Notes: generated from the sequence alone by a model not told the origin. DNA of 64,000 nt from Mycobacterium sp. 141 (GCF_000382405.1 NZ_KB908274.1:24187-88186), one strand, 5' to 3'; counted from the first letter of the stretch, positions 53,830 to 63,021 are shown. Numbers and translations are program-made.

Positions 53830-55302
53830 CTAACCACCCACCTGCGGTAACTCGTCGGCGGCGATCTCGCAGGGCGTCTTGGCAGGCGCCGCCATCGGCT
53901 CGGCCGGCGCAGCCGGGGCGGCGGGAGGCACGACCGTGGGCGGTGCCGGCTGCGGCGCGCCCGGCAGTTCGCCGGTTTCGACCGGTGTCTCAGCAGGTTC
54001 GGGCGCCGGTACCGCGACCTCATCCTCCGTCGGCACCTCGTCGCCGGAAGCGCCATCTGCATCCGAATCGTCCTCGGGTGCAACATCTTCAGCCTTATCG
54101 TCAGCGCCGGAGCCGTTCGATTCTTCCTCATCAGGCTTATCGGATGTGTCCTCGTCACCGACCGGATCAGAGACCTCCGGCTCGTCGAGTTCCTCGGGCG
54201 TCGCGGTGTCCGCGGCGAAGCCCGATCCTCCGGCTGTCGATCCGAGCAAGCCACCAAAAAGGTCGGCGAGTTGCTGGCCGATGCCGGACAACCCCGAGCC
54301 GATGCCAGACAACCCGGCCCCGGGCAGTCCACCGCCGAGCGGCGACGCACCCCACGCCGCCGCGGGGTCAGACGCAGCCGGACCGGTAACCGAAGCGGCC
54401 GGTTCGGCGGACAGTGTTGCGGGATATGTTGCAGCAGAAGTGATCTGAGGTTCCGCCGGCGGCATGCTCATCGGGCTCGCCGGGGCCACCCATGGCACCG
54501 GATCGGTCCGGTCGGACGGTACGAAACCGGCGGGGACCGTGCTGCCGCTGCGCACCGGTGAATCGATCGGAACCGCCGGACCCATGCGCGGCAGCCACGA
54601 CGGTCCAAGATCGCCGGGAATCTCGAACACCGGTATAGAACCATCGGTGAGCTCGGTGATCGCAGCGGCGTAGGCATCTGACACCGATGTACTCGCCGAA
54701 CGCATCGCGGACACCCAATCCACACCGATGTCGTTGTCCACGAACGGCTTCACCTGCGTATCGATCAACTCGCTGGCGACGTCGTGGCGACCCGGACCGG
54801 TCCGGACGATGCGTGCCGCGGCCAACCACGCGTCGCGGTGCGCCGCACACCGGGCCTCGATCCGCTCGGTGATCGTGACCTTGCCGTCAATGGCCCGCCA
54901 CAGCTGATCGCGCAACTCGGCCAAGGCGCCGACGGCTCTGCGTACGGCGACCACGGCTTCCTGGGCCGCGCCACCATGCCGGAGCAGGAACTCGTGCGCT
55001 GTCTGCGCCCCCGCACCCTGCCACGCCTGCGCGAGTGCGGTCAGTTGATCGTCCTGTAACCGCAGCGCCCGCTCAGCCGACCCCGCGACACCTGCGAGCG
55101 CCGCGCCATCGGCGTCCAGCGCTCGCAGGTCCAAGCCGTCTTCTGCGGCATACCAGTCGTGCACCTGGCCGAGGTGCGCGGTGAGGTCCGGGTGCCGATA
55201 GCCCAGCTGCCCGCAGGCCAGGACCAATTCGGCGAAAGTATCGACCGCACGTTGCCCCTCTGCCAAACGTGCTGCAACGTCGCCGATTTGGGCCATTTTC
55301 AC
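53830..55302 (-). CDS. Ala/Pro-rich protein, type VII secretion-associated candidate (Rv3439c-like)
   Basis: 490 aa from GTG 55302, which overlaps the stop of the upstream DUF2580-like gene (GTGA). Residues 1-215 are helical and resemble WXG100/PPE-like or ESX substrate regions (LAQAWQGAGAQTAHEFLLRHG). Residues 215-490 are disordered, Pro/Ala and Asp/Glu-rich, and end KTPCEIAADELPQVGG. The pairing with a small WXG-like gene recalls ESX substrate pairs. Export is inferred. Confidence 0.8.
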   Translation of the reverse strand: MKMAQIGDVAARLAEGQRAVDTFAELVLACGQLGYRHPDLTAHLGQVHDWYAAEDGLDLRALDADGAALAGVAGSAERALRLQDDQLTALAQAWQGAGAQTAHEFLLRHGGAAQEAVVAVRRAVGALAELRDQLWRAIDGKVTITERIEARCAAHRDAWLAAARIVRTGPGRHDVASELIDTQVKPFVDNDIGVDWVSAMRSASTSVSDAYAAAITELTDGSIPVFEIPGDLGPSWLPRMGPAVPIDSPVRSGSTVPAGFVPSDRTDPVPWVAPASPMSMPPAEPQITSAATYPATLSAEPAASVTGPAASDPAAAWGASPLGGGLPGAGLSGIGSGLSGIGQQLADLFGGLLGSTAGGSGFAADTATPEELDEPEVSDPVGDEDTSDKPDEEESNGSGADDKAEDVAPEDDSDADGASGDEVPTEDEVAVPAPEPAETPVETGELPGAPQPAPPTVVPPAAPAAPAEPMAAPAKTPCEIAADELPQVGG

Positions 55303-55595
55303 CGCACCCTCGCGGCGGCGTCGACATCGGCGGCGACGTAGCGGTCGGTGGTGCTCCGCAGGACTGCGGCCACCTCGCCGACCGCCCGGGCCCACTGCCG
55401 CAACGACGCGGCACGTTCATCGAGCGCAGTCCTTAGCGCGTCACCCGAGGAGATGTGCGCTCGCCCGGCCGTCGCGCCGTCGAACCGAAACCTCGCCCGA
55501 GTAGCGGCATCGATGATCCCGGCGGCGGCATCGTACTGGCGTGCCGCCCGCAGCAACTCCCCGACATCGACGTGGGCGGCGTCAACTTCTCCCAT
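55299..55595 (-). CDS. DUF2580-like small helical protein (Rv3440c-like)
   Basis: 98 aa, mostly two helices. It resembles the DUF2580 / EspC-like group of type VII secretion targets (HVDVGELLRAARQYDAA, LRQWARAVGEVAAVLRSTTDRYVAADVDAA), whose C-terminal YxxxD-like signal could be DRYVAADVD. Overlaps the larger partner by 4 bp. No ESX core genes are nearby, so its secretion system must lie elsewhere. Confidence 0.78.
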   Translation of the reverse strand: MGEVDAAHVDVGELLRAARQYDAAAGIIDAATRARFRFDGATAGRAHISSGDALRTALDERAASLRQWARAVGEVAAVLRSTTDRYVAADVDAAARVR

Positions 55596-55632
55596 GCCCG
55601 GTTTAGACGCAGCGGGCCGTGGTGGGGTTCCC

Positions 55633-56970
55633 TCAGTTCTGGGCGCTGACCGACTCGGCGACGTGGACCGCGACCCGACGTGCGGTGTCCTCGTCGGCCG
55701 CTTCGACCATCACCCGGACCACCTGCTCAGTTCCGGACGGTCGCAACAAGATCCGGCCGGTCTCCCCGAGCTGAGCTTCGGCCTGGGCGACCGCGGACTG
55801 CACCGAGGGCGCCAGGGCCACGGTCGCCTTGTCGGTGACCTCGACGTTGATCAGCACCTGCGGTAGCGTTCGCATCGGTTCGGCCAGCGCGGCCAGAGTG
55901 GACCCGGTCTGAGCTATTCGCGACATCAGCCGCAGACCGGTGACGATGCCGTCGCCGGTGGTACCGAAACTGGGAATCACGATGTGGCCCGATTGCTCAC
56001 CGCCCAGCGAAAACTCGCCGGCCCGCAGTTCTTCGAGAACGTAACGGTCACCGACACTGGTGGTGCGGATCTCGATACCGGCTGCGCGCATGGCCAGGTG
56101 CAGGCCCAGATTGCTCATCACCGTGGCGACCAGGGTGTTGGCCGTCAGTTCGCCGGTCTCCTGCATGGCCAGCGCCAGCACCACCATGATGGCGTCACCG
56201 TCGATCACCCGGCCCGCCGCGTCCACCGCGAGACATCGGTCGGCATCGCCGTCGTGCGCGAGGCCCAAGTCGGCGCGATGCTCCCGGACGGCGGCCTGCA
56301 ACACGTCGAGGTGGGTGGAACCGCAGCCGTCGTTGATGTTCAGGCCGTTGGGCTCGGCGTTGATGGCGATGACATCGGCGCCCGCAGCCCGGTAGGCCAG
56401 CGGCGCCGCTACCGACGCCGCGCCGTGCGCACAGTCCACCACCACGGTCAGCCCGTCGAGCCGGGTGGTGACGGCCTTGCCGGTATGCCGCAGATAGCGG
56501 TCAAGTGCATCCTCGGCGTCCTGCACCCGGCCTATCCCGGCACCGGTCGGCCGCATCCCGGGACCAGAGCTGACCAGATCCTCGATGCGGTCCTCGGCAG
56601 CGTCATCGAGCTTGTGCCCACCCGGACCGAAGATCTTGATGCCGTTGTCGGGCATCGGGTTGTGCGACGCCGAGATCATCACGCCGAAGTCGGCGTCATA
56701 AGCCCCGGTCAGGTACGCCACGGCGGGTGTCGGCAACACCCCGACCCGCAACGCGTCGATGCCTTCACTGGTCAGCCCCGCTATCACCGCGGCTTCCAGC
56801 ATCTCGCCGCTGGCCCGCGGGTCGCGGCCGACGACCGCGACGCGGCGGCGCGCCCCACCTGCAGAACCCAACCTACGAGCTGCCGAGGAGCCCAGCGCCA
56901 GCGCCAGCTCGGCCGTTAGATCGCGATTGGCGACTCCGCGCACCCCATCGGTGCCGAACAGTCGACCCAT
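55633..56970 (-). CDS. glmM: Phosphoglucosamine mutase
   Basis: 445 aa. GlmM converts glucosamine-6-P to glucosamine-1-P for UDP-GlcNAc. The phosphoserine loop is VMISASHNPMPDNGIK; the metal loop is HDGDADRCLAVD; and the sugar-binding EQSGHIV and C-terminal RPSGTEQVVRVMVEA are intact. ATG 56970 gives the canonical MGRLFGTDGVRG; ATG 56976 is also possible. GlmS, the preceding step, is encoded 4.4 kb away. Confidence 0.97.
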   Translation of the reverse strand: MGRLFGTDGVRGVANRDLTAELALALGSSAARRLGSAGGARRRVAVVGRDPRASGEMLEAAVIAGLTSEGIDALRVGVLPTPAVAYLTGAYDADFGVMISASHNPMPDNGIKIFGPGGHKLDDAAEDRIEDLVSSGPGMRPTGAGIGRVQDAEDALDRYLRHTGKAVTTRLDGLTVVVDCAHGAASVAAPLAYRAAGADVIAINAEPNGLNINDGCGSTHLDVLQAAVREHRADLGLAHDGDADRCLAVDAAGRVIDGDAIMVVLALAMQETGELTANTLVATVMSNLGLHLAMRAAGIEIRTTSVGDRYVLEELRAGEFSLGGEQSGHIVIPSFGTTGDGIVTGLRLMSRIAQTGSTLAALAEPMRTLPQVLINVEVTDKATVALAPSVQSAVAQAEAQLGETGRILLRPSGTEQVVRVMVEAADEDTARRVAVHVAESVSAQN

Positions 56971-57114
56971 GCCCATAAATTTCTCATAAGAAGGGCATAA
57001 AGAGCCAACTGAGGTCATGCGCAGCCGTGCCGCCGCCGTACCGGTATGCCATCGAGACCCAGCAGATGTGCCGCCCGCACGCATTCGGATGCGGGCGGCA
57101 CAACGCTGCGCCGA

Positions 57115-57534
57115 TTATCCTGCCGGCGAGGTGTGCGGCGGTTCAGGGGCCGCCGGCGCGCTCGTCGTCGGGGTAGTCCCGTACGCACCGGGCGCGGCGT
57201 TCGGGGCGGCTGGAGTTCCCTCCGCGCTGTTCGCATCGTTCTGACGCAGATCGACCGCACCGAGGGTGCTGTTGCACACGTTCTGCTCTCCGCCGTTGCT
57301 GTCGACAGCCTCGATCGCCGACGTCACCTGTCCGACGTCGTGGTTGCACACGCTTCCGACGATCTGTGCGGCCGTCGCGACCGGAACGTTGTGCAAGGTG
57401 CCGGCAGAGCCGACAGTCACGTCGACCTGCCCATCGCCGCGAGGCTCGGCATTGGCCAGCCCCAAACCAACCGACGCCAACAGCGCCCCGCCAAGGGCGG
57501 CGCCAACCGTCACGCGCTTGATCGTGCTTTTCAT
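57115..57534 (-). CDS. Secreted small protein
   Basis: 139 aa. Signal peptide 1-30 ends GLGLANAEP. The mature part has two cysteines (GSVCNHDVGQV, EQNVCNSTLGA) and a Pro/Ala-rich C-terminus. ATG 57534 follows AAGGA; a TTG three bases earlier is not preferred. Function unknown; possibly surface-associated. Confidence 0.75.
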   Translation of the reverse strand: MKSTIKRVTVGAALGGALLASVGLGLANAEPRGDGQVDVTVGSAGTLHNVPVATAAQIVGSVCNHDVGQVTSAIEAVDSNGGEQNVCNSTLGAVDLRQNDANSAEGTPAAPNAAPGAYGTTPTTSAPAAPEPPHTSPAG

Positions 57535-57830
57535 CAACCAGTCCTTTCAGTCAGGAAGCGGCCCGGTCCCCCATCGAGCTGACTGACCCGTACCGGCGGG
57601 CAGGTTCGGCCCACCCAGACGCATATCCGCGCCCCGCCTCGGCACCCAGGGTTTTCTACTTTCCGAGCGAATGTCAAACCAAGGCATCAGGAAATAACTA
57701 CCATTAGCCGAGCTATTGAATTAACTATATTCGTACCGATTCCAATATCAAGAGGCCTTGACTAGCCGATTACCGATAAGGACCGATGGTTGGGATGATT
57801 ACTGAATTCGACATACTGGGATAAATAAGA
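57535..57830. other. AT-rich spacer without a gene
   Basis: The stretch from about 57650 to 57830 is markedly AT-rich for this genome, with runs such as TTGAATTAACTATATTCG. No frame of interest. It separates the secreted-protein gene from the ribosomal gene terminator. Confidence 0.5.
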
Positions 57831-57867
57831 AAACCGCCGAGCGTGGATATTCCACGCTCGGCGGTTT
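57831..57867 (-). terminator. Terminator of rplM-rpsI
   Basis: A perfect 17-bp stem (AAACCGCCGAGCGTGGA and its complement) with a 3-base loop, followed on the minus strand by a T-rich tail. It begins 15 bases beyond the rpsI stop. Confidence 0.92.
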
Positions 57868-57881
57868 GACGGCGAAACAGA

Positions 57882-58358
57882 TCAGCGCTTGCTGTACTGA
57901 GGAGCCTTACGAGCCTTCTTGAGGCCGTACTTCTTACGCTCGATGGCACGCGGGTCACGGGTCAGGAAGCCTGCCCGCTTCAGCGCCGGACGGTCCTCCG
58001 GCTGCACCAGGATGAGCGCCCGGGCGATGGCCAGACGCAGCGCGCCGGCCTGGCCGGACGGCCCGCCACCATCGAGGTGGGCGTAGACGTCGAAGCTGTC
58101 CAACCGGTCCACGGTCACCAGCGGAGCCTTGATCAGCTGCTGGTGCACCTTGTTCGGGAAGTAGGCCTCCAGGGTGCGGCCGTCCAGGTGGAACTGACCC
58201 GTGCCGGGCACCAGACGCACCCGCACCACGGCCTCCTTGCGGCGGCCGACGGTCTGGATGGGACGGTCGATGATGACCGGCTCGCGGCGCTCGACGACCT
58301 CTTCGACGACCTCAGTCACAACGTCGGCCACGGCTTCGGTCTCATTCACTTCGGTCAC
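57882..58358 (-). CDS. rpsI: 30S ribosomal protein S9
   Basis: 158 aa; an N-terminal acidic extension precedes the conserved GRRKEAVVRVRLVPGTG core. It ends in the canonical KKARKAPQYSKR tail, which reaches the ribosomal P site. GTG start overlaps the rplM stop by 4 bp. Confidence 0.98.
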   Translation of the reverse strand: MTEVNETEAVADVVTEVVEEVVERREPVIIDRPIQTVGRRKEAVVRVRLVPGTGQFHLDGRTLEAYFPNKVHQQLIKAPLVTVDRLDSFDVYAHLDGGGPSGQAGALRLAIARALILVQPEDRPALKRAGFLTRDPRAIERKKYGLKKARKAPQYSKR

Positions 58359-58798
58359 TGGGCCACCTGCTTGATCTCGAACGGAACCGGCTGCTGCGCG
58401 ACGTGCGGATGCTCCGGACCGGCGTACACCTTCAGCTTCTTCTGAATCTGCCGGCTGAGCTTGTTGTGCGGCAGCATGCCGACGATCGCGTTCTCTACGA
58501 CCCGGGTCGGGTGCTTCTGCAGCAGCTCGCCGATGGTGCGCTTGCGCAGACCACCGGGGTAACCCGAGTGGCGGTAAGCGAACTTCTTGGTGAGCTTGTC
58601 ACCGCTGACGGCAATCTTGTCGGCATTGATGACGATGACGAAGTCGCCTCCATCAACGTTGGGCGTGAATGTCGGCTTGTGCTTGCCGCGCAGCAGCTTG
58701 GCTGCTTCGACGGCGAGCCGGCCAAGCACCACGTCGGTGGCATCGATGACGTACCACGAACGCGTGGTGTCACCCGCCTTCGGCGTGTATGTAGACAC
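58355..58798 (-). CDS. rplM: 50S ribosomal protein L13
   Basis: 147 aa from GTG 58798, with GAGAGAGG upstream. It contains WYVIDATDVVLGRLAVEAAKLLRGKHKP and VIVINADKIAVSG. It pairs with rpsI as in nearly all bacteria. Confidence 0.98.
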   Translation of the reverse strand: MSTYTPKAGDTTRSWYVIDATDVVLGRLAVEAAKLLRGKHKPTFTPNVDGGDFVIVINADKIAVSGDKLTKKFAYRHSGYPGGLRKRTIGELLQKHPTRVVENAIVGMLPHNKLSRQIQKKLKVYAGPEHPHVAQQPVPFEIKQVAQ

Positions 58799-59160
58799 AG
58801 CGCTTACCTCTCTCGTTTCGGGTTTCCCCGTTTGGCTGCCGGTCCGGCGAGTGCGTCTCGATGTTCCCGGCGACCGACATTGACCCGGGACCTGCTTACC
58901 CGCGAGGGCAGCACACGCCAACCGAGCAGCCTACCGCCCACTGTCGATGCAAGCCAAAACGGCTCTTCCGGGATGGACCGCACGCTCGCTGCATCCGCGG
59001 CAAGTCACGTCAACAATTCTCCTAGCCAACTCACATGGGCGCTCCCGCCTATTTCTCAGATTCCGGACGTGAACTGCAGTTACAGGCGGGATATCGGCCA
59101 TCTGGAGTGAGCAGCCGAATAGCAGGACCCCAACTTCACAAGGACGAAGGAGCTGAGCAC
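58799..59160. other. 362-bp divergent gap
   Basis: Lies between rplM and the small secreted gene at 59161. It should hold promoters for both; no convincing element or ribosomal leader structure was recognised. Confidence 0.45.
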
Positions 59161-59448
59161 ATGGCCACCGAAAGGAAGATTCAAATCCGATCTGTCTCAG
59201 CAATCGTAGGCGGCTGCGCGGTTCTGGCGCTGAGTTGGCTGGGTGTGGCGTCGGCGGGTATGCCGAGCCAGCATATGGCCAAGCTAGATAATCCCTCGCC
59301 TTTTACAACGTTGACATCGGAAGCTATGAAGCTCGGGGCGACAGCAACATCGACGGCAGCGGAGCCCTACATTGCAACGATTACGAAGGCACAGCCCCCT
59401 ATCACGGGCCCGGCGGCACTGCCGTCGGAGGAGGCCAACCTGCCCTGA
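59161..59448 (+). CDS. Small secreted protein
   Basis: 95 aa. ATG 59161 follows AAGGAG. Signal peptide about 1-34 (VGGCAVLALSWLGVASAG); the short mature part is Thr/Ala-rich and ends EEANLP. A hairpin terminator follows. No family recognised. Confidence 0.7.
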   Translation: MATERKIQIRSVSAIVGGCAVLALSWLGVASAGMPSQHMAKLDNPSPFTTLTSEAMKLGATATSTAAEPYIATITKAQPPITGPAALPSEEANLP

Positions 59449-59463
59449 GCTGCAGCTGAGTGC

Positions 59464-59511
59464 GCGCGATTTGGCCCCGCCGATCCAATCGACAGGGCCA
59501 ATCGCGCTTTT
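59464..59511 (+). terminator. Terminator of the 95-aa secreted protein gene
   Basis: GCGCGATTTGGCCC pairs with GGGCCAATCGCGC (one bulged base) and is followed by TTTTA, a standard intrinsic terminator. Confidence 0.8.
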
Positions 59512-59654
59512 ACGGGGACCGGACATACCCGGTTGCTCGACCTAGTCGTAGGGCGCGGTGCAGCGCCCTATCCACCTGGATGACCAAGATCATCAACGCG
59601 TTGCGCAATCAACGGGCGTTGAAAGCACTGCGCCGCAACGGGAATAGGAAGCGG

Positions 59655-60071
59655 CTAACCCGCAGGAGCCGGGGTGGTGGGCGATGCAGAGGCGCTGGCC
59701 TTGGCCGCCGCGGCTGCAGCCCGTCCCTCCGGGCTGCCCAGAGAGTTGCCCGGGGTGGTGGCCGATGCCACGGCAGCATCGCAATTGAGCGATACCAGCG
59801 TCTGACTCACCGCCGAGCCGTCGCTGTTCACCGGCGCCGGCTCCGTGTGGTCCACCTGATTGGTGACGACGCAATCCGACCATGCCAAGCGGTCACCAAC
59901 AGTGCTCCGGACCACGGGCGTGTAGCCGGCCCCACTGAGCGTGGTGCTGGCGTCGCCATATTTCTGGCCGACGACATTGGGGGACGACGCCTGGGCGACC
60001 CCACACAATGCGAGGGACACGGCCGGCATCGCGATGGCGGTCACGGCCATGCCCAAGATGCGCGAACTCAT
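59655..60071 (-). CDS. Secreted PASTA-like protein
   Basis: 138 aa. Signal peptide 1-28 ends GVAQASSP. It has one PASTA-like module (PNVVGQKYGDASTTLSGAGY, then TVGDRLAWSDCVVTNQ) with two cysteines, and a Ser/Ala/Pro tail. PASTA modules often bind wall fragments, but here the role is unknown. It follows a second small exported gene by 31 bases. Confidence 0.75.
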   Translation of the reverse strand: MSSRILGMAVTAIAMPAVSLALCGVAQASSPNVVGQKYGDASTTLSGAGYTPVVRSTVGDRLAWSDCVVTNQVDHTEPAPVNSDGSAVSQTLVSLNCDAAVASATTPGNSLGSPEGRAAAAAAKASASASPTTPAPAG

Positions 60072-60102
60072 CTCTTCGACCTCCTCGTCATCGGGCCTGC
60101 TC

Positions 60103-60363
60103 CTAACCCGCCGAACTGGCGGGTGGTGTCGTCGCCGTCGCCGTGTTGCCGACCTTCATCTGCCCGACCGCGGGCTGACTGTAGGTGGTGTCCGCAGGAG
60201 CATCGCCAGATCCGGCCAACGGAATGTTGACACCCGTAGAACCGTAATTTGGTTGTGCAAGAGCGAATGTCGCCATCGCTGCGACTGCACCGGCGCCGAT
60301 CACGACGCCGAGAACTCGTCCGCTGCGGTGCCGAGTTGTAGGCTCTCCGTCGTAAGTGTCCAT
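60103..60363 (-). CDS. Small single-pass membrane or exported protein
   Basis: 86 aa. A basic N-terminus (TTRHRSGRVLG) precedes one hydrophobic helix (about 18-36). The outer part is Thr/Ala-rich. Probably co-transcribed with the PASTA-like gene. Function unknown. Confidence 0.65.
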   Translation of the reverse strand: MDTYDGEPTTRHRSGRVLGVVIGAGAVAAMATFALAQPNYGSTGVNIPLAGSGDAPADTTYSQPAVGQMKVGNTATATTPPASSAG

Positions 60364-60542
60364 AGGTCAAATCTGACCCCGGATTATGTAGGGAAAGCTG
60401 CCGCCACGCTGTGTGGTCACTGAATCCAGCAACCTCCCACGAATCCATCAGCGTATTCGCGGATTACCTTGCGAGACTGCGTTTTACATGATCGCTACCC
60501 CGACCATCGGTTAGCGCTGCGTCCGAAACCCTCTCTCGCTCA

Positions 60543-61316
60543 TCAATTGAGTTCGGCCGCGCCGCCGGGCCCCAGGGTTGCGGTTCGCGAGGTGTCTTTG
60601 AGGTCGACACCCGAGCGGCCGAGCTCGCGGGCCCCGGCGACCAGACCGGCCGCCACGCGGGCAGCCTCGGAGTATCCGAGGCCGTCGGGTGGATGGATGT
60701 TCGAGATGCAGTTGCGGTCGGCGTCGGTGCGTCCCGGCCGGGGTAGATGGGTCAGATAGATGCCCAGGCTGTCGGCCACGCTCAGGCCGGGCCGCTCACC
60801 CACGATCACCAGCAGCGTCCGGACCCCCGCCCGGCTTCCGATGTGATCGCCGAGGGCGACCCTGGCCTGCGTGGCAATCACGGGCGGCGCCATGGTGTAG
60901 CGCTCCTTCAACTGCTCCACCAGCGCCGCCAGCAAGGCTGGCCCATGGTGGTTCAGGGCTGTCGGCGACAGGCCGTCGGCGAGCATGAAGCCGATGTCAG
61001 CCGGGGTATCGAGCACGGTCATCGAGTCGGCGGGCAACCGGCCCAGGTCGGGGCGGCGCAGGTATTCCTCGCGGGAGATTGCGCGGCTGGTCACCACCGT
61101 CGGCTCACCGATGCCGACCTCGAGGACAGCTTCCCTGAGCTGATCCAAGTCCAGCGGCACGTGCACGGCATCGCGAGCCGCGGCATGCGCCGCCGCCAGC
61201 TCGAGCACCCGCCGGGTGGGCAGTCCGTTGCCGGCCCGGCCCAACCCGATACGAGCCTGCGTCGTCTTGCGCAACTCATCCCAAAACTCTTGTACTGCAA
61301 CGTGGTTAGTACTCAC
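60543..61316 (-). CDS. eutC: Ethanolamine ammonia-lyase small subunit
   Basis: 257 aa from GTG 61316, which overlaps the eutB stop (GTGA). Conserved segments include ARIGLGRAGNGLPTRRVLEL, VVIGERPGL-like LVIVGERPGLSVADSLGIYL and SNIHPPDGLGYSEAA. With EutB and adenosylcobalamin it splits ethanolamine to acetaldehyde and ammonia. Confidence 0.96.
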   Translation of the reverse strand: MSTNHVAVQEFWDELRKTTQARIGLGRAGNGLPTRRVLELAAAHAAARDAVHVPLDLDQLREAVLEVGIGEPTVVTSRAISREEYLRRPDLGRLPADSMTVLDTPADIGFMLADGLSPTALNHHGPALLAALVEQLKERYTMAPPVIATQARVALGDHIGSRAGVRTLLVIVGERPGLSVADSLGIYLTHLPRPGRTDADRNCISNIHPPDGLGYSEAARVAAGLVAGARELGRSGVDLKDTSRTATLGPGGAAELN

Positions 61317-62728
61317 AGCGCCTCCGCCGACGTGAGTGACCGGAGCGCCGAACGCTCCAGGTCGAACGGGGTGAGCCGGCCGGACTCGTCGACCATGCCC
61401 ACATTGCGCAGCCAAGCCTCGAACTCCGGCGCGGGCCGCAACCCCAGCGTTCGTCGCACGGTCAGCACATCGTGGAAAGACAAGCTCTGGTAGCCCAGCA
61501 TCACGTCGTCGGCGCCGGGCACAGTGATCACGAACGCCACCCCGGCCGCGGCCAACAGTGTCAACAGGGTGTCCATGTCGTTCTGATCAGCCTCGGCGTG
61601 GTTGGTGTAGCAAACGTCCACACCCATCGGCAGGCCGAGCAGCTTGCCGCAGAAGTGGTCTTCCAACCCGGCCCGGATGATCTGCTTGCCGTCGTACAGG
61701 TACTCGGGCCCGATGAACCCGACGACGGTGTTGACCAGCAGCGGTTGCAGGTCACGGGCGACGGCGTAGGCGCGGGTCTCCAAGGTCTGCTGGTCCACCG
61801 GCTTGCCGCCGACCCCCAGGTGGGCGTGCGAACTCAGCGCCGAACCCTGCCCCGTCTCCAGGTACATGACGTTGCCGCCGACGGTGCCTCTGTTGAGGCT
61901 GCGCGCAGCCTCGTTGCCTTCCCGCAGCACCGCGATGTTCACCCCGAAGGCCGTGTTGGCAGCCTCGGTGCCGGCTATCGACTGGAAAACCAGGTCCACC
62001 GGCGCCCCCGCCTCGATCAGCCCGATCGTCGTGGTGATGTGGGACAGCACACAGGACTGGGCCGGGATTTCATAGCGGGTGCGGATCGAATCGAGCAGGT
62101 GCAGCAGGTCGGCGGTGGCTTGCGGCGAATCGGTGGCCGGGTTGATCCCGATGACCGCATCACCGCAACCCAGTAGCAGCCCGTCGAGCACCGCAGCGGC
62201 GATTCCGCGCGGATCGTCGGTGGGGTGGTTGGGCTGCAGCCGGGTGGCCAACGTGCCGGGGGCGCCGATGGTGGTGCGGAATGCCGCACTGACCCGTATG
62301 GCGGCCGAGACCGCGATCAGATCCTGGTTGCGCATGATCTTGCTGACCGCGGTGACCATCTCCGGGGTGAGGCCTGGCGCGATGGCCGTGATGCGCTCGG
62401 CGCTGTCATCGCGCGCCGCCGTTTCCAGCAGCCAGTCCCGGAACCCTCCGACGGTGAGGTGTGAAACCGCCGAGAAGGCTTGGCAGTCATGGGTATCCAT
62501 GATCAACCGGGTAACCTCGTCGGTGTCGTACGGAACGATCTCCTCGGTGAGGAACACCTCCAGCGGCAGGTCCGCGAGCACCCACGCTGCGGCCGCCCGC
62601 TCCCCGTCGTGTTCGGCTGCGCATCCGGCCAATTGGTCACCGGAACGCAGCGGGGTGGCCTTGGCCATCACCTCCACAAGCCCGTCGAAAGTGTAGTTCA
62701 CCCCTGAAATCTGTTGCTGATACTTCAT
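61313..62728 (-). CDS. eutB: Ethanolamine ammonia-lyase large subunit
   Basis: 471-aa catalytic TIM-barrel subunit. Typical stretches are GLLLGCGDAVIGINPATDS, YLETGQGSALSSHAHLG and GLPMGVDVCYTNHAEADQND. Overlaps the permease-like fragment upstream by 4 bp and eutC downstream by 4 bp. Confidence 0.97.
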   Translation of the reverse strand: MKYQQQISGVNYTFDGLVEVMAKATPLRSGDQLAGCAAEHDGERAAAAWVLADLPLEVFLTEEIVPYDTDEVTRLIMDTHDCQAFSAVSHLTVGGFRDWLLETAARDDSAERITAIAPGLTPEMVTAVSKIMRNQDLIAVSAAIRVSAAFRTTIGAPGTLATRLQPNHPTDDPRGIAAAVLDGLLLGCGDAVIGINPATDSPQATADLLHLLDSIRTRYEIPAQSCVLSHITTTIGLIEAGAPVDLVFQSIAGTEAANTAFGVNIAVLREGNEAARSLNRGTVGGNVMYLETGQGSALSSHAHLGVGGKPVDQQTLETRAYAVARDLQPLLVNTVVGFIGPEYLYDGKQIIRAGLEDHFCGKLLGLPMGVDVCYTNHAEADQNDMDTLLTLLAAAGVAFVITVPGADDVMLGYQSLSFHDVLTVRRTLGLRPAPEFEAWLRNVGMVDESGRLTPFDLERSALRSLTSAEAL

Positions 62729-62910
62729 GACTGGCGCTCGGCCGCTGTGAGCATCGCGAACTCCTCATCGGGCGAGTTGGCCACCGGGCGATGGCGACGG
62801 AATGCGAAGTACACCATGAATGCGGTGAACACGGCCAGGCATAGCCCGGCTGCCACCGGATTGACCAGGAAGGTCGCCATGACGGCCAGCACTGTGATGA
62901 CGCCAGGCAA
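62725..62910 (-). CDS. 61-aa membrane protein, ethanolamine-permease C-terminus-like
   Basis: From TTG 62910 (AAGGAG upstream) the protein has two membrane helices (PGVITVLAVMATFLVNPVAA, LCLAVFTAFMVYFAF) and a tail with SPDEEFAMLTAAERQS. The end resembles the C-terminus of APC-type ethanolamine permeases, so the gene looks like a surviving last fragment or a minimal derivative. It overlaps eutB (ATGA). An upstream in-frame start (62958) is less likely. Confidence 0.6.
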   Translation of the reverse strand: MPGVITVLAVMATFLVNPVAAGLCLAVFTAFMVYFAFRRHRPVANSPDEEFAMLTAAERQS

Positions 62911-62921
62911 TCGAGACTCCT

Positions 62922-62951
62922 TACTGCGCAAAGCTTTCGATCGCCGACATG
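62922..62951 (-). CDS. Possible 9-codon leader ORF of the eut operon
   Basis: ATG TCG ... encodes MSAIESFAQ with GAGG upstream. Its TAA runs into the AAGGAG of the next gene, a pattern seen in translational coupling or attenuation. Could be chance. Confidence 0.3.
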
Positions 62952-62999
62952 GCAACACCTCGTCACGATTGGAGTTTCCCCCATCAGGGGACCAAAAGG

Positions 63000-63021
63000 T
63001 AGATAAAACAACCTTTATCTA
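63000..63021. promoter_or_regulatory. Inverted repeat upstream of the eut operon
   Basis: TAGATAAA-N6-TTTATCTA is a perfect 8-bp inverted repeat, 49 bases before the leader ORF. It is the likely regulator site for the eut genes. No regulator is in the window; the remaining gap to 63204 holds no gene. Confidence 0.65.
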
